From the NCBI RefSeq assembly GCF_030295955.1, contig NZ_AP027363.1, positions 1,364,001 through 1,428,000 on the forward strand: 64,000 nucleotides of DNA, in the 5' to 3' direction. Source of the stretch: Thalassotalea agarivorans. GTDB taxonomy: Bacteria; Pseudomonadota; Gammaproteobacteria; Enterobacterales; Alteromonadaceae. Within the stretch, counting starts at the first letter, position 1. The number at the start of each line of letters is the position of its first letter. Below are positions 15,299 through 25,500 of the stretch, piece by piece. The position numbers and the translations under genes are program-made. The notes under the pieces are model-generated. The model ran no database searches and was not told where the DNA came from. It saw nothing but the letters and a program-made list of their open reading frames with translations.

Positions 15299-17005
15299 AT
15301 GAGTAGCTTGAGCAAAAATATAACGTTTTATTCAGTCAATGCTGAATCTCTCACGACACAATACAATAGTATTTCATTTGAATCAGTTCATAAAGATTGG
15401 CTAGATGAAATTCCTAAAGAAGGGATGGTGCTAGATGTAGGCGCCGGCTCTGGCCGTGATGCACGTTTTTTAGCGTCTAAAGGGCTGAGTGTTGTAGCTG
15501 TAGAACCAGCAGATGGTATTCGTGACCTTGCTTTGCAATATGGAATAGAAAAGCCAATTCATTGGATATCTGATACGCTACCAGACCTATCTAAAATATT
15601 TGCACTACAAATAAAGTTTGATTTAATCCTGTTAAGTGCAGTTTGGATGCACATTGCTCCTAACTCTCGTCAAAGAGCTTTTAGAAAGCTAAGTTCTTTA
15701 CTCAAGCCCAATGGGAAATTAGTCATCTCCTTAAGGCATGGCCCCTGCTATGATGAGCGAACAATGCATGACGTATCGGCTGATGAATTAGCTCAATATG
15801 CAAGTCAATATGGCCTCACGTATAAACTGTTAGGGCCGTTATCACAAAGCGATGAAATGGGTCGCGAAGATGTTAGATGGCAAACGGTGTTACTTACGCT
15901 ACCTGATGATGGTACTGGTGCGTTTCCGTTAATTCGTAATATCGTTGTTAATGATAACAAATCATCAACTTACAAAGTCGCTTTATTAAGAACATTACTG
16001 CGTATAGCTGAAGGTCATCCTGGGGCAGTCATCGAACAAACTGATGAGTATGTAGTCTTACCTGTAGGATTGGTTGCTTTGTATTGGATGAAACTCTATA
16101 AGCCTTTAATTGAACAATACGAAATGCAACAAAACAGCAATAGCAGTAAGGGGCTTGGGTTTATTAAAGCTAATGGTTGGCATCAGTTAAGTTCATTATC
16201 TAGCAATGACTTTTATATCGGGGCTAGTTACTTCGACACAGAAATAGTACAAGCGTTATATCGAACCCTCAAGGATATAAGTTCAACGGTTAAAAATATG
16301 CCAGCAAAATACACCACTTTGCCAGGGACAAAGGATGCTGTATTTCAGGTTGAACTAAGTACCCCGAAGAAACCAACTAAACAGCTTATCTTAGATTTTG
16401 AGTTTCTATCGTCGTTAGGCAAGTTTATCGTTCCAAAACATATCTGGGATTCATTATCTCGCTTCAGTGTTTGGATTGAACCCGCTTTAGTAAATGAATG
16501 GTCGTCATTAATGGCGGGTTACGCAATGAACCAAGAGAAACAATTTTCAAAGTTAGATTTTTTGAACGCGCTGAATTGGCATGAGCCTGAACGCACAACG
16601 TCTCGCATTAGAAAGAGGGTAAATGACCTATTAACGTCGGAAAATGTTTACTGTTGTTGGTCAGGAAAAAATTTGAATGTAACCGACTTTGCTGTTGATC
16701 ACGCTTTTCCTTTTGCTCGCTGGCCCAATAATGATTTATGGAATTTATTACCTACTAATACAAAAATAAACGCCCAAAAATCAGATAAGTTACCTACGGG
16801 TTTAAAGTTAGTTGAATCAAGGGAGTTAATTATTCAATGGTGGAAGCAAGGATGGCAAATGAATCAAACAGAGTTTTTTAGCCAAGCTAACCTAGCATTG
16901 CCAAATCTAAATCCATACAACGCTAACTTTGATGATGTATTTGACGCGTTTACGTTACAAAGAGATCGAATTAAAGACTTTCAGCAACTTCAAGATTGGT
17001 ACTAA
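15299..17005 (+). CDS. SAM methyltransferase-HNH nuclease fusion protein
   Basis: From ATG 15299 the product has 568 residues (a longer frame from TTG 15215 adds 28 uncharacteristic residues). N-terminal class I methyltransferase fold (about 20-190): SAM motif VLDVGAGSGRD (about 45-55), the acidic AVEP turn, and a core similar to small-molecule or tRNA-modifying enzymes rather than DNA methylases (no NPPY or PC motif). The middle (about 200-440) has no domain I can name. C-terminal HNH-type nuclease (about 440-520): VDHAFPFARWPNNDLWNLLPTNTKINAQKSDKLP region, with the His near 468, the invariant Asn pair and Lys. No zinc Cys pairs are visible. The gene is isolated and AT-rich. A defence role is possible, but the sequence does not show one. 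Confidence 0.8.
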   Translation: MSSLSKNITFYSVNAESLTTQYNSISFESVHKDWLDEIPKEGMVLDVGAGSGRDARFLASKGLSVVAVEPADGIRDLALQYGIEKPIHWISDTLPDLSKIFALQIKFDLILLSAVWMHIAPNSRQRAFRKLSSLLKPNGKLVISLRHGPCYDERTMHDVSADELAQYASQYGLTYKLLGPLSQSDEMGREDVRWQTVLLTLPDDGTGAFPLIRNIVVNDNKSSTYKVALLRTLLRIAEGHPGAVIEQTDEYVVLPVGLVALYWMKLYKPLIEQYEMQQNSNSSKGLGFIKANGWHQLSSLSSNDFYIGASYFDTEIVQALYRTLKDISSTVKNMPAKYTTLPGTKDAVFQVELSTPKKPTKQLILDFEFLSSLGKFIVPKHIWDSLSRFSVWIEPALVNEWSSLMAGYAMNQEKQFSKLDFLNALNWHEPERTTSRIRKRVNDLLTSENVYCCWSGKNLNVTDFAVDHAFPFARWPNNDLWNLLPTNTKINAQKSDKLPTGLKLVESRELIIQWWKQGWQMNQTEFFSQANLALPNLNPYNANFDDVFDAFTLQRDRIKDFQQLQDWY

Positions 17006-17074
17006 TGAGGCTAAATCTATTTTAGTGAGTTTCAGAGCTGCTTTGAAACTTTAAGGCTCAAAAAAACATACTGT

Positions 17075-17896
17075 TTACAAAACTTCATCACCATTTTTCT
17101 TACCAGGATTTAACTGCAAGTACTCTCTAATCGCTTCTTTGTAGGTTCTGCTGACTTTTACGCGCTCTTGCGCACCAAGTTCAACAAAGTATTCGCCCTT
17201 GGGTAGGGATTGTACTTTGGAGATAAAGTTTAAGTTGATGATGGTGGAGCGGTGTACGCGTTTGAAGTTGGCGGGCTCAAGTTGTTTTAGCAGCTCGGTT
17301 AACGAGGTGCGTTTAATATGGGTTTCGCCATTGGCGTGCAAACAACAGTAATCGCCAGCGGCATCTATCCATTTGATTTCATCTTGCTTTAATACCGTGA
17401 TTTGGTCGCCATCTTTTACCACGATTTTTTTATCATCCTGGGCTGTGTGCTGATAGTTGTGGTCTTTATGGCTGCGAATAGCTTCAATGGCGTTAAGTAG
17501 GTTGTATTTTTCTTTTGATTTGTCGTGCTGAGCAAAACGCTCTTGTGCGCGGTGTACTGCGCGAGCAAGGAGTTCGTCGTCTAGTGGTTTAAGGATGTAA
17601 TCTACTGCGTTGACCTTAAAGGCATCAAGCGCATATTGTTCGTATGCTGTGGCAAATACTACCATGGGGGTGAGCTCTGACTGGGTATTATGAATCACTT
17701 CAAAACCGTTGATTTTCGGCATATCGATATCTAAAAACACAAGATCGGGTTCTAGGTCTAGAATGGCAGCAATAGCTTCTTTACCATTTTTGCATTTGGC
17801 AATGACGTCGATATTGTCAAACTTGCCTAGTTTGGCCTCCATTAAGCTTAATGCTAATGGTTCGTCGTCGACGATGATTGTTCTTATTTTTGTCAT
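17075..17896 (-). CDS. LytTR-family response regulator
   Basis: 273 residues. Receiver domain (1-120) with acidic pocket D10/D11, phospho-acceptor D56 in DLVFLDIDMP, the T/S switch (FATAYEQYALDAF) and a Lys in LKPLDDE. A charged linker follows, then a C-terminal LytTR DNA-binding domain (about 160-262; IKWIDAAGDYCCLHANG, RTSLTELLKQL, FKRVHRSTIINL). It acts as a transcription factor for the sensor kinase 27 nt upstream. The pair lies next to and divergent from the giant GH16 gene, so it may control the glucan locus. LytTR proteins bind imperfect direct repeats; none was confidently located. Confidence 0.93.
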   Translation of the reverse strand: MTKIRTIIVDDEPLALSLMEAKLGKFDNIDVIAKCKNGKEAIAAILDLEPDLVFLDIDMPKINGFEVIHNTQSELTPMVVFATAYEQYALDAFKVNAVDYILKPLDDELLARAVHRAQERFAQHDKSKEKYNLLNAIEAIRSHKDHNYQHTAQDDKKIVVKDGDQITVLKQDEIKWIDAAGDYCCLHANGETHIKRTSLTELLKQLEPANFKRVHRSTIINLNFISKVQSLPKGEYFVELGAQERVKVSRTYKEAIREYLQLNPGKKNGDEVL

Positions 17897-17923
17897 ATCT
17901 TTTACCTTGTCGATGCAATAGCG

Positions 17924-19072
17924 CTATGCGTCTAAAGCGGCGCGTTCAAATGGAATGGTGATATGTGTTTTAAATCGTCCTTCAGTTAGCTCAAAACTGA
18001 GTTTGTGCTGTTTTGGGTATAGCGCATCAAGTCGTGATGCAATGTTCTCCATACCGATACTTCTGTTTTGTTTCTCTTGTGTTGAATCGACACCTTCGTA
18101 GCTATCTTTGCCGGTGTCACACAGCTCTATTTTAAGTTGGCTGCCAAGCAATCGAACCGTTACGTAGATAGTGCCGCCGTCTTCACTTTTTGAAATGGCG
18201 TGCTTCATTGAATTTTCAATAATAGGCTGAAGTAGCAGGCTCGGAATTAACCCTTCTTCGGCGTCTTGATCAACCCGCAGGTCGATTGATAAACGATCGC
18301 CAAAACGAATTTTTTCGATATCTAAATACAGCATCAAAGCGTTTATTTCTTGTTGCACCGTTACTCTAGATTCTGGATCATGATCTAATAAGTAGCGTAA
18401 GAATTTACTGAGCTTCACCACCGATTGCTGCGCTAATTCGCCTTGCTTCATTTCTATCAATGCATTCACTGAATTAAGCGCGTTCGATAAAAAGTGCGGG
18501 CTCAGCTGATAACGCAACATTTTAAGCTGAGCGTCACGAGCTATAGCCTGTGCTTCCACACGCTTAACATACTCTTCTTGAATTTTATGTTGTGAATCCA
18601 ACAAAATTTGATGTTCGCGCTGCAGCAATTGATAGTACATCAAGCCATGGAACATTGCGGTCCAACAAAGGTATATAAAGATGCCACTAAAATACCAGCC
18701 GCCAAAGTTCCACCAAATATCTTGCTCGCCGGTAAGGGCTCTAAACAGCAACATACGCGCGATTGTCCAGGCAAAGGAAATGGCGAATATAAGCGCAAGA
18801 CCAACCCATAAACGAAACTCGTTGGTTTGATACCAGATAGCGATAAAGGATTTTTGTAAAAAGATAGAAAGGGCAAGGCCAATGCCAGACTGCAGGATAA
18901 CATGGAGGAAATAAGAGAACTGATACTGTTCAAACCAAATGTTCAAGGTACCGTATGAAACAAGCCCAATAAACACCCAAAACCCAACCTGACAATACCA
19001 GAACATTTTTTCTGGCGCTTGGCCGAGTGTCTGTTTTATGAGTAATGCTACATTCTGTTCAACTCGCTGCAT
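17924..19072 (-). CDS. LytS/AlgZ-type sensor histidine kinase
   Basis: 382 residues from ATG 19072 (an upstream TTG at 19090 is possible). Four hydrophobic segments form the N-terminal membrane part (about 25-150 in this numbering). A coiled helix (about 155-190) leads to the His-kinase domain with phospho-acceptor His193 in LRYQLSPHFLSNALNSVNALI. An HATPase-type C-terminus has LLLQPIIENSMKHA (N box), LCDTGKD (G1) and RSIGMENIASRL (G2). No periplasmic sensor domain is present, so the signal is probably sensed in the membrane. It is transcribed ahead of the LytTR regulator as an operon. Partner and ligand are not known. Confidence 0.92.
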   Translation of the reverse strand: MQRVEQNVALLIKQTLGQAPEKMFWYCQVGFWVFIGLVSYGTLNIWFEQYQFSYFLHVILQSGIGLALSIFLQKSFIAIWYQTNEFRLWVGLALIFAISFAWTIARMLLFRALTGEQDIWWNFGGWYFSGIFIYLCWTAMFHGLMYYQLLQREHQILLDSQHKIQEEYVKRVEAQAIARDAQLKMLRYQLSPHFLSNALNSVNALIEMKQGELAQQSVVKLSKFLRYLLDHDPESRVTVQQEINALMLYLDIEKIRFGDRLSIDLRVDQDAEEGLIPSLLLQPIIENSMKHAISKSEDGGTIYVTVRLLGSQLKIELCDTGKDSYEGVDSTQEKQNRSIGMENIASRLDALYPKQHKLSFELTEGRFKTHITIPFERAALDA

Positions 19073-19507
19073 TGCTTTGCTACGTCTCAAAAATCCACCT
19101 GTCTCATATTAATTGTAAAGAAAAAAACAAAAATACCTATCGCCTCCAGTCCGCTTCAACCTGTTAAGCGACCAACTTAGCGAATTTCAGTGTCTAATGA
19201 TTACTCAACTTTTGCAAGTGAACCCTGTTTTTAAGGGGGAAAGGTTTTAGAGCAAATACTTGAAAAATGTGGCCTTTAAACGCCTTTTTTGTCTGCATTT
19301 TAAGGGAAAGTCCGCTTTGACTTCTGCCAAATCCGCCTTATCGAATTCTACATTCCTATTGCAATCTGACGTGTTACAACAGTATTGGAGAAAAATTGCA
19401 GTAATAACAACAACAGTATTAACAACAGCTTTTTGGCTATCAAAATGCATACGTATGCAAATGTGTAAGCAGTATGAAGCTAGAGATGAAATCAGCGGGA
19501 GAAACCT
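19073..19507. promoter_or_regulatory. Divergent intergenic region between kinase and GH16 genes
   Basis: 435 bp with no supported gene; a 94-codon open frame at 19260-19544 overlaps the GH16 start out of frame and has no homology I can see. The region must hold promoters for both directions. The only clear element is a perfect 14-bp palindrome TGCATACGTATGCA (19446-19459), 48 bp before the GH16 ATG. GGGAGA serves as the GH16 Shine-Dalgarno. Confidence 0.6.
19446..19459. promoter_or_regulatory. Perfect 14-bp palindrome, possible operator
   Basis: TGCATACGTATGCA is fully self-complementary with a central CG, the style of LacI/GntR-type operators. It lies 48 bp upstream of the GH16 start codon. 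The binding protein is unknown. Confidence 0.5.
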
Positions 19508-22500
19508 ATGTTTAAAGGTCGGGCATTTACGCTTAAGCGACTGACAACATTGATGGTCACCACAGCGGCACTAGTAAGTTGTGGTGGTGATGACATATCT
19601 ACTGAAACTACGATCACGGAAATAGATACAAGAACGCCGAGCCAGGATTGGCAACTGGTGTGGAGTGATGAATTTGATAACTCCTCATTAGATATGGGCA
19701 AGTGGTCGTTTGAAATAAATTGTGATGGTGGTGGTAATAGTGAAGAACAATGTTATACCGATTCACCAGAAAACCTATTTATTGAAGACGGTATACTAAA
19801 CATCGTAGCGAGGCCTACAGAAGCAGGTTCAGGCCTAACCAAACCTTACACATCTTCACGAATCGTGACTCGCGGCAAGGGTGACTTTACCTACGGCCGT
19901 GTTGAAGTGCGCGCTAAAGCGCCTCGTGGTCAAGGTTCTTGGGCAGCAGCTTGGCTGATGCCAACAGATTCAGTTTACGGTACATGGCCACTGTCGGGTG
20001 AAATCGATTTGGTTGAGTGGGTAAACATCGGCGAAGTAAGAGCCGATGGTGATGTTGATAATCACGCGCACGGTACCTTACATTACGGCCCAATGCAGGG
20101 CGGTACACACAGTTTTACTGGTACTGAATACGCCTTACCTAATGCTTCTCCTGCTGACGAATTCCACGTTTATGCCATAGAGTGGGAAGAAGGCGAGATT
20201 CGTTGGTACATCGATGATGTACTTTATGCCTACCAACGTGATTCAAAAGTCACTTACAGAGCGTCAGACGGCGCAGCGGCTGGTTTAAGTGAAACTGGTT
20301 GGTACACACAAATTATCAATGAAGAAGATGAGTCGGAAATCGTTTATGAAAAAGCGCCGTATGATCAAGACTTCTTCATTATCTTAAACAACGCGGTTGG
20401 TGGTAACTGGGCCGGCCGTACTCACCAAGCAGCCAATTACACAGTAGGTGATGCAAACGGCACTATCGCACGCGGTGTTGACCCTGCGGCGTATGTTGAT
20501 GGTAACGCTTACCAAGTGGACTATGTACGTGTATATGAATGTGCAAAAGACCCTGTAACAGGTAAAGGTTGTGCCACGATTAGTTCTGATTACTATGCCG
20601 ATACATTTGTAACAGGTGCTGCGCCGGTTCCGATCCCGCCGGTTATTCCAGTACCTGTAGGTGTTGATTTATATACGGAAGAAAAGTCTGCTTGGGACCT
20701 AGTCGGTGCTGAGTACGCTGAACTTATTGATTCAGGCGACGAAGAATACGGCGAAGTGATTGAATTCACGGTTACCGACGATACCGGTGAAATCGGTTTG
20801 TCGGGCGCTGCGTATGACGCGACATTACTGCCAGATGACGCTTTAGTTGAATTTGACTTAAGAGTAGTTTCGCAGCCTACTGACACAACAGCAGAATGGC
20901 TATTCAAAGTAGAATACGAAATGGCTGAAGACAGCGGCGAAAAATCGTTAGGTGTTGATGCAAATGACGAAGAAGCCACTGAGCTTGGCGCAGTCGTGTT
21001 AACGCTTGCAGAGAGCCTTGAGGGCATGTCACCTGAAACAGGTGTGTGGCAGCACTACTCATTTGAACTTGGCCAATTAAGAGCGCTAGGTTTAAACAGT
21101 GAAAAAGTACGTTCTGTAAAAGTATTTCCTACTGTAGGCAAAGGTAGCGGCGCGGTTTTCCAAGTAGATAACGTAACGATTGGTGCGGCTTTTGAAGGTG
21201 CCGAGCTATTGTTATTTGCTGATGAAGAAAACCCAAATTGGCCTATGTGGGACGACCAGGTATCTAAAGGCATCAGCGATGTTCCGCCGGTTGTTGTGGT
21301 TGATGAAGACGCTACATATGGCAACGTTGCTGAGTTCTATATCTATGAAAATTCAGTAGTTGGTTTCACGGTTCGTCAAGACCAAGGCGGTTCAGGTTAC
21401 CCGTTTGATGCAAGTTCTTTAGCGTTGACCGGTGCGATTGAATTCGACTTGAAACTTATCGACCCACCAGCAAATCCTAATGCGCCATGGTATTTAAAAT
21501 TAGAATCTAATGGTGGTACTAACCTAGGTGGTACAGCGGTAGATTACCGTTTACCAGAGCCACCTGTACAAGGTGAGTGGACGCGTTATTCAGTATCGCT
21601 AAATTCGCTTTTACAAAAAGGCTTAGACATTTCAGCCATTGATATAGCACTAGTGTTCCCACAGTGGGGTCAAGGTAATGGTGCAAGATTCCGCATTGAT
21701 AACATGATCATTCACTCAACTACGGTTGAAGATGGTGGTGGAAGCGATGTAAAAGGCCCAGATACAACGGTCTATCAAGAGCTGTTTACCTTATACGATG
21801 ATGCCGTACGCAGCGGTTGGACGTTATGGGATTGTTGTGCATTCTTACCTCAAGTAGAAGTTGTAGACGACGAAGAGCATAACTATGCTGTTGAATTCAC
21901 TATTGGTGCGGGCCCTGAAGGCGGCACAGTAGTAGGCTTCTGGGGCAGAAGCTCTGGTGAAAAACTAGACTTATCGCCGATTACAAGTAATGGTGTGCTG
22001 CGCTTTGACCTAAAAGTCATGACAATGCCAGAAGATGAAAACACTGCTTGGTTATTAAAAGTAGAAAGTTCTAATGCTACAGGTAATACTTTTGCAGAAC
22101 TTAACCTAACAGATAGTAAGCAGGGTGTTGCACCAACTTTAGGCGAATGGCAAACCTATTCATTCCCATTAGTCGATTTAGCGGGCGCAGGTTTAAACCT
22201 GACAGAAGTTGACCTATTCATGATATTCCCTGAGTGGATTAAAGGTTTAGGCTCAGTTTATCGTATCGACAACGTGTTTATTGGTATCCCTGAAGGTGAC
22301 GAAAATCCTTACGGTGAAGGCACTGGCGGCGGCACTGGTGGTGGCGACGATCAAGATGATGGTGGCGACACAGGCGGTGACGACGGTGGTAACCAAGAAA
22401 TCGGCGTAGAGCTTATTGAAAACTCTGACTTTAGCAGCAGCAATGGTTGGGGTGGTACAGATGGCATGGTGGAAAGCATTGCTAATGGTATCTTCTCTGC

Positions 22501-25500
22501 AGATGTTGCAGTGGCAGGTAACCCTTGGGATGTTAGCTTGAAGCAAAACATGGCATTACTGGCTAACGCAACATACACATTAACATTTGATGCACGTTCA
22601 GATGACAGCCGTTCAATTATCGCTGGTCTTGGTTTAGACGAAGCACCTTGGACAAACGTTGCTGAAACGGTATCACTAACACCAGAGTGGACAACTTATA
22701 CCTTCACCATGACTATCGCCGAATGGGGCATCAACAATAGCCGTGTATTCTTCGATATGGGTGCAGAAGCTGGTCAGGTTCAACTAGACAATGTCAGTGT
22801 TGTATTAGTTGAAGGCGGCACAGGCGGCGACGATAATTCTGGTGAAGATCCAGTTGCAGGTGAACTATTAACTAACTCTGCATTTGATAGCAGTGACGGT
22901 TGGGGCGGTACAGACGGCATGGTAGAAAGCATTGCCAACGGTATTTTCTCTGCCGACGTAGCAGTTGCTGGTAACCCATGGGATGTTAGCTTGAAACAAA
23001 ACCTAACCTTGGTTGCTGACACGGACTACGTACTAACGTTCGATGCACGTTCAGACGATAGCCGTTCAATCATTGCAGGTCTTGGCTTAGACCAAGACCC
23101 ATGGACTAACGTAACTGAAACCGTAAACCTAACCACAGAGTGGGCGACTTACACCGTTAACTTAACTACGACAGGCTTTGGTGGCGAAAATAACCGTGTC
23201 TTCTTCGACATGGGTGCAGAAGCTGGTCAAGTGCAGTTAGATAACGTGAGCCTAATGGTTGCATCAGGTGACGATAATTCAGACGACGAAGGTAACGGTG
23301 ACGTAGTAGTAACAGTTGCTCCAGCGTCAATCTTTGAAGAAGCTATGTTAGCGAACTGGGCTGGTTGGGACTGCTGTGCAGGCTCAACACCAAGTATCGT
23401 TGCTGACGACGAAGCGCACGGCATGGTAACCGAGTTTATGGTAAACGGTGACACTGTGCTTGGTTTCAATGGTCGTGACAATGGAGGTGCATTAGACGCA
23501 AGCGGCGTATCAACCTTTAGTTTTGATATGAAAGTTACGTCTTTGCCAACGCAAAATGACGCCCCTTGGTTACTGAAAATCGAATCAGGTGACGCAACAA
23601 GCTATGTAGAAGTTAATTTAAGCACAAGCGCTGAAGGCGTGGTGCCAAGCGAAGGCGTATGGCAAACCTACACCTTTGCTATGGCAGATTTAGCTGCAGC
23701 AGGTGTTAACTTCAATGCAGCTAACATTGACATCGTAATGGTATTCCCAGCTTGGGGCCAAGGCGCTGGCGCGGTATACCGTATCGACAATGTAAGTTTC
23801 AGCGGTGAATCAAGCGGTGACGAAGGCGGTAATGATGAAGGTGGCGAAGATCCGGCACCTGAACCAGAGCCTTCAACAGAGCTAGTAGGTAACTCATCTT
23901 TCGATAGCAGTGAAGGTTGGGGTGGTACTGACGGCATGGCAGAAAGCATTGTTGACGGTATCTTCTCAGCGAACGTAGCAGTAGCAGGTAACCCTTGGGA
24001 TGTTAGCTTGAAGCAAAACCTAACCTTGGTTGCTGATACAGATTATGTATTAACGTTTGATGCACGTTCAGACGATAGCCGTTCAATCATTGCCGGTCTT
24101 GGCTTAGACCAAGACCCTTGGACGAATGTTACTGAAACAGTCAACCTAACGACTGAGTGGACTACGTATACGCTTTACCTAACAACCACTGGCTTTGGCG
24201 GCGAAAACAACCGTGTTTTCTTTGACATGGGTGCAGAAGCAGGTCAAGTGCAGTTAGACAATGTAAGCCTAATGCTTGCATCAGGTGATGATTCAGGTGA
24301 TGAAGGCGGCAGTGATGTTGTTGTAACCGTTGCTCCAGCGTCTTTATTTGAAGAAGCAGTGCTTGATAACTGGGCAAGTTGGGACTGCTGTGCAGGTTCA
24401 ACGCCAACTGTTGTAGCTGATGATGAAGCACACGGTATGGTGACAGAGTTCACGGTAAATGGTGACACAGTATTAGGCTTTATGGGTCGTGACAACGGTG
24501 GTGCTTTAGACGCTAGCGGTGTATCAACCTTTAGCTTTGAAATGAAAGTTACCTCTCTCCCAACACAAACAGATGCGCCTTGGTTACTGAAAATAGAATC
24601 AGGTGATGCAGCAAGCTATGTTGAAGTAAACCTAAGCACGAGTGCTGAAGGTGTAGTACCAAGCGAAGGTGTATGGCAAACCTATACCTTTGCTGTGGCA
24701 GACCTAGTAGCCGCAGGTGTTAACTTCAATCCAGCGAACATTGATGTTGTGATGGTATTCCCAGCATGGGGTCAAGGTGCAGGTGCGGTATACCGTATCG
24801 ACAACGTGACCTTTAGTGGTGAAGCAAGTAACGACGATGAAGGTGATGTAGGTGGCGAAGCAGGTGCAGAATTATTAGTTAATAATGGTTTTGATAGCGC
24901 CGACAACTGGGGTGGAACAGATGGCATGGCAGAAAGTATTGCTAATGGTATCTTCTCTGCTGATGTTGCAGTTGCAGGCAACGCTTGGGACGTTAGCTTG
25001 AAGCAAAATGTTGATCTAATGGTTGATACTGCTTATGTCCTTACCTTTGATGCACGTTCAGATGACAGTCGTTCAGTGATTGCAGGTCTGGGGTTAGATG
25101 AAGCGCCTTGGAATAATGTGATTGAAACGGTTGCACTAACTACTGAGTGGGTAACATATACAGTTAACCTAACTACGAATGGCTTTGGTGGCGCAAACAA
25201 CCGTGTCTTCTTTGACATGGGCGCAGAAGCTGGCCAAGTTGAATTAGACAACGTGAGCTTAGTATTAGCAGACGCTGGTGAAGGTGATGGCGGCGTAGAT
25301 CCAGGTAACGACGGTTTATCTGCATACTGTCACGCGCAAGTATTCCACTTTGGCAACTCAGATATTGCTAACTCAGCAGCGCTATTAACCATTGAAAATG
25401 TTGACGCAACTACTATGAAAATTACCGTTGCTCCAGCAACAGATGATTTGATTGATGTACTAGTAATTGCCGGTGCTCATGGTGGTACGCCTGGCGCACA

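Noticed and set aside
17020-17060. Possible terminator between the convergent HNH-fusion and LytTR genes
   Set aside because: GTTTCA/TTGAAAC gives only a weak stem with no T-run on either side. Not strong enough to call.
19260-19544. 94-codon open frame on the plus strand before the GH16 gene
   Set aside because: It overlaps the GH16 start out of frame, has no Shine-Dalgarno, and its translation shows no recognisable domain. It is probably part of the regulatory region.
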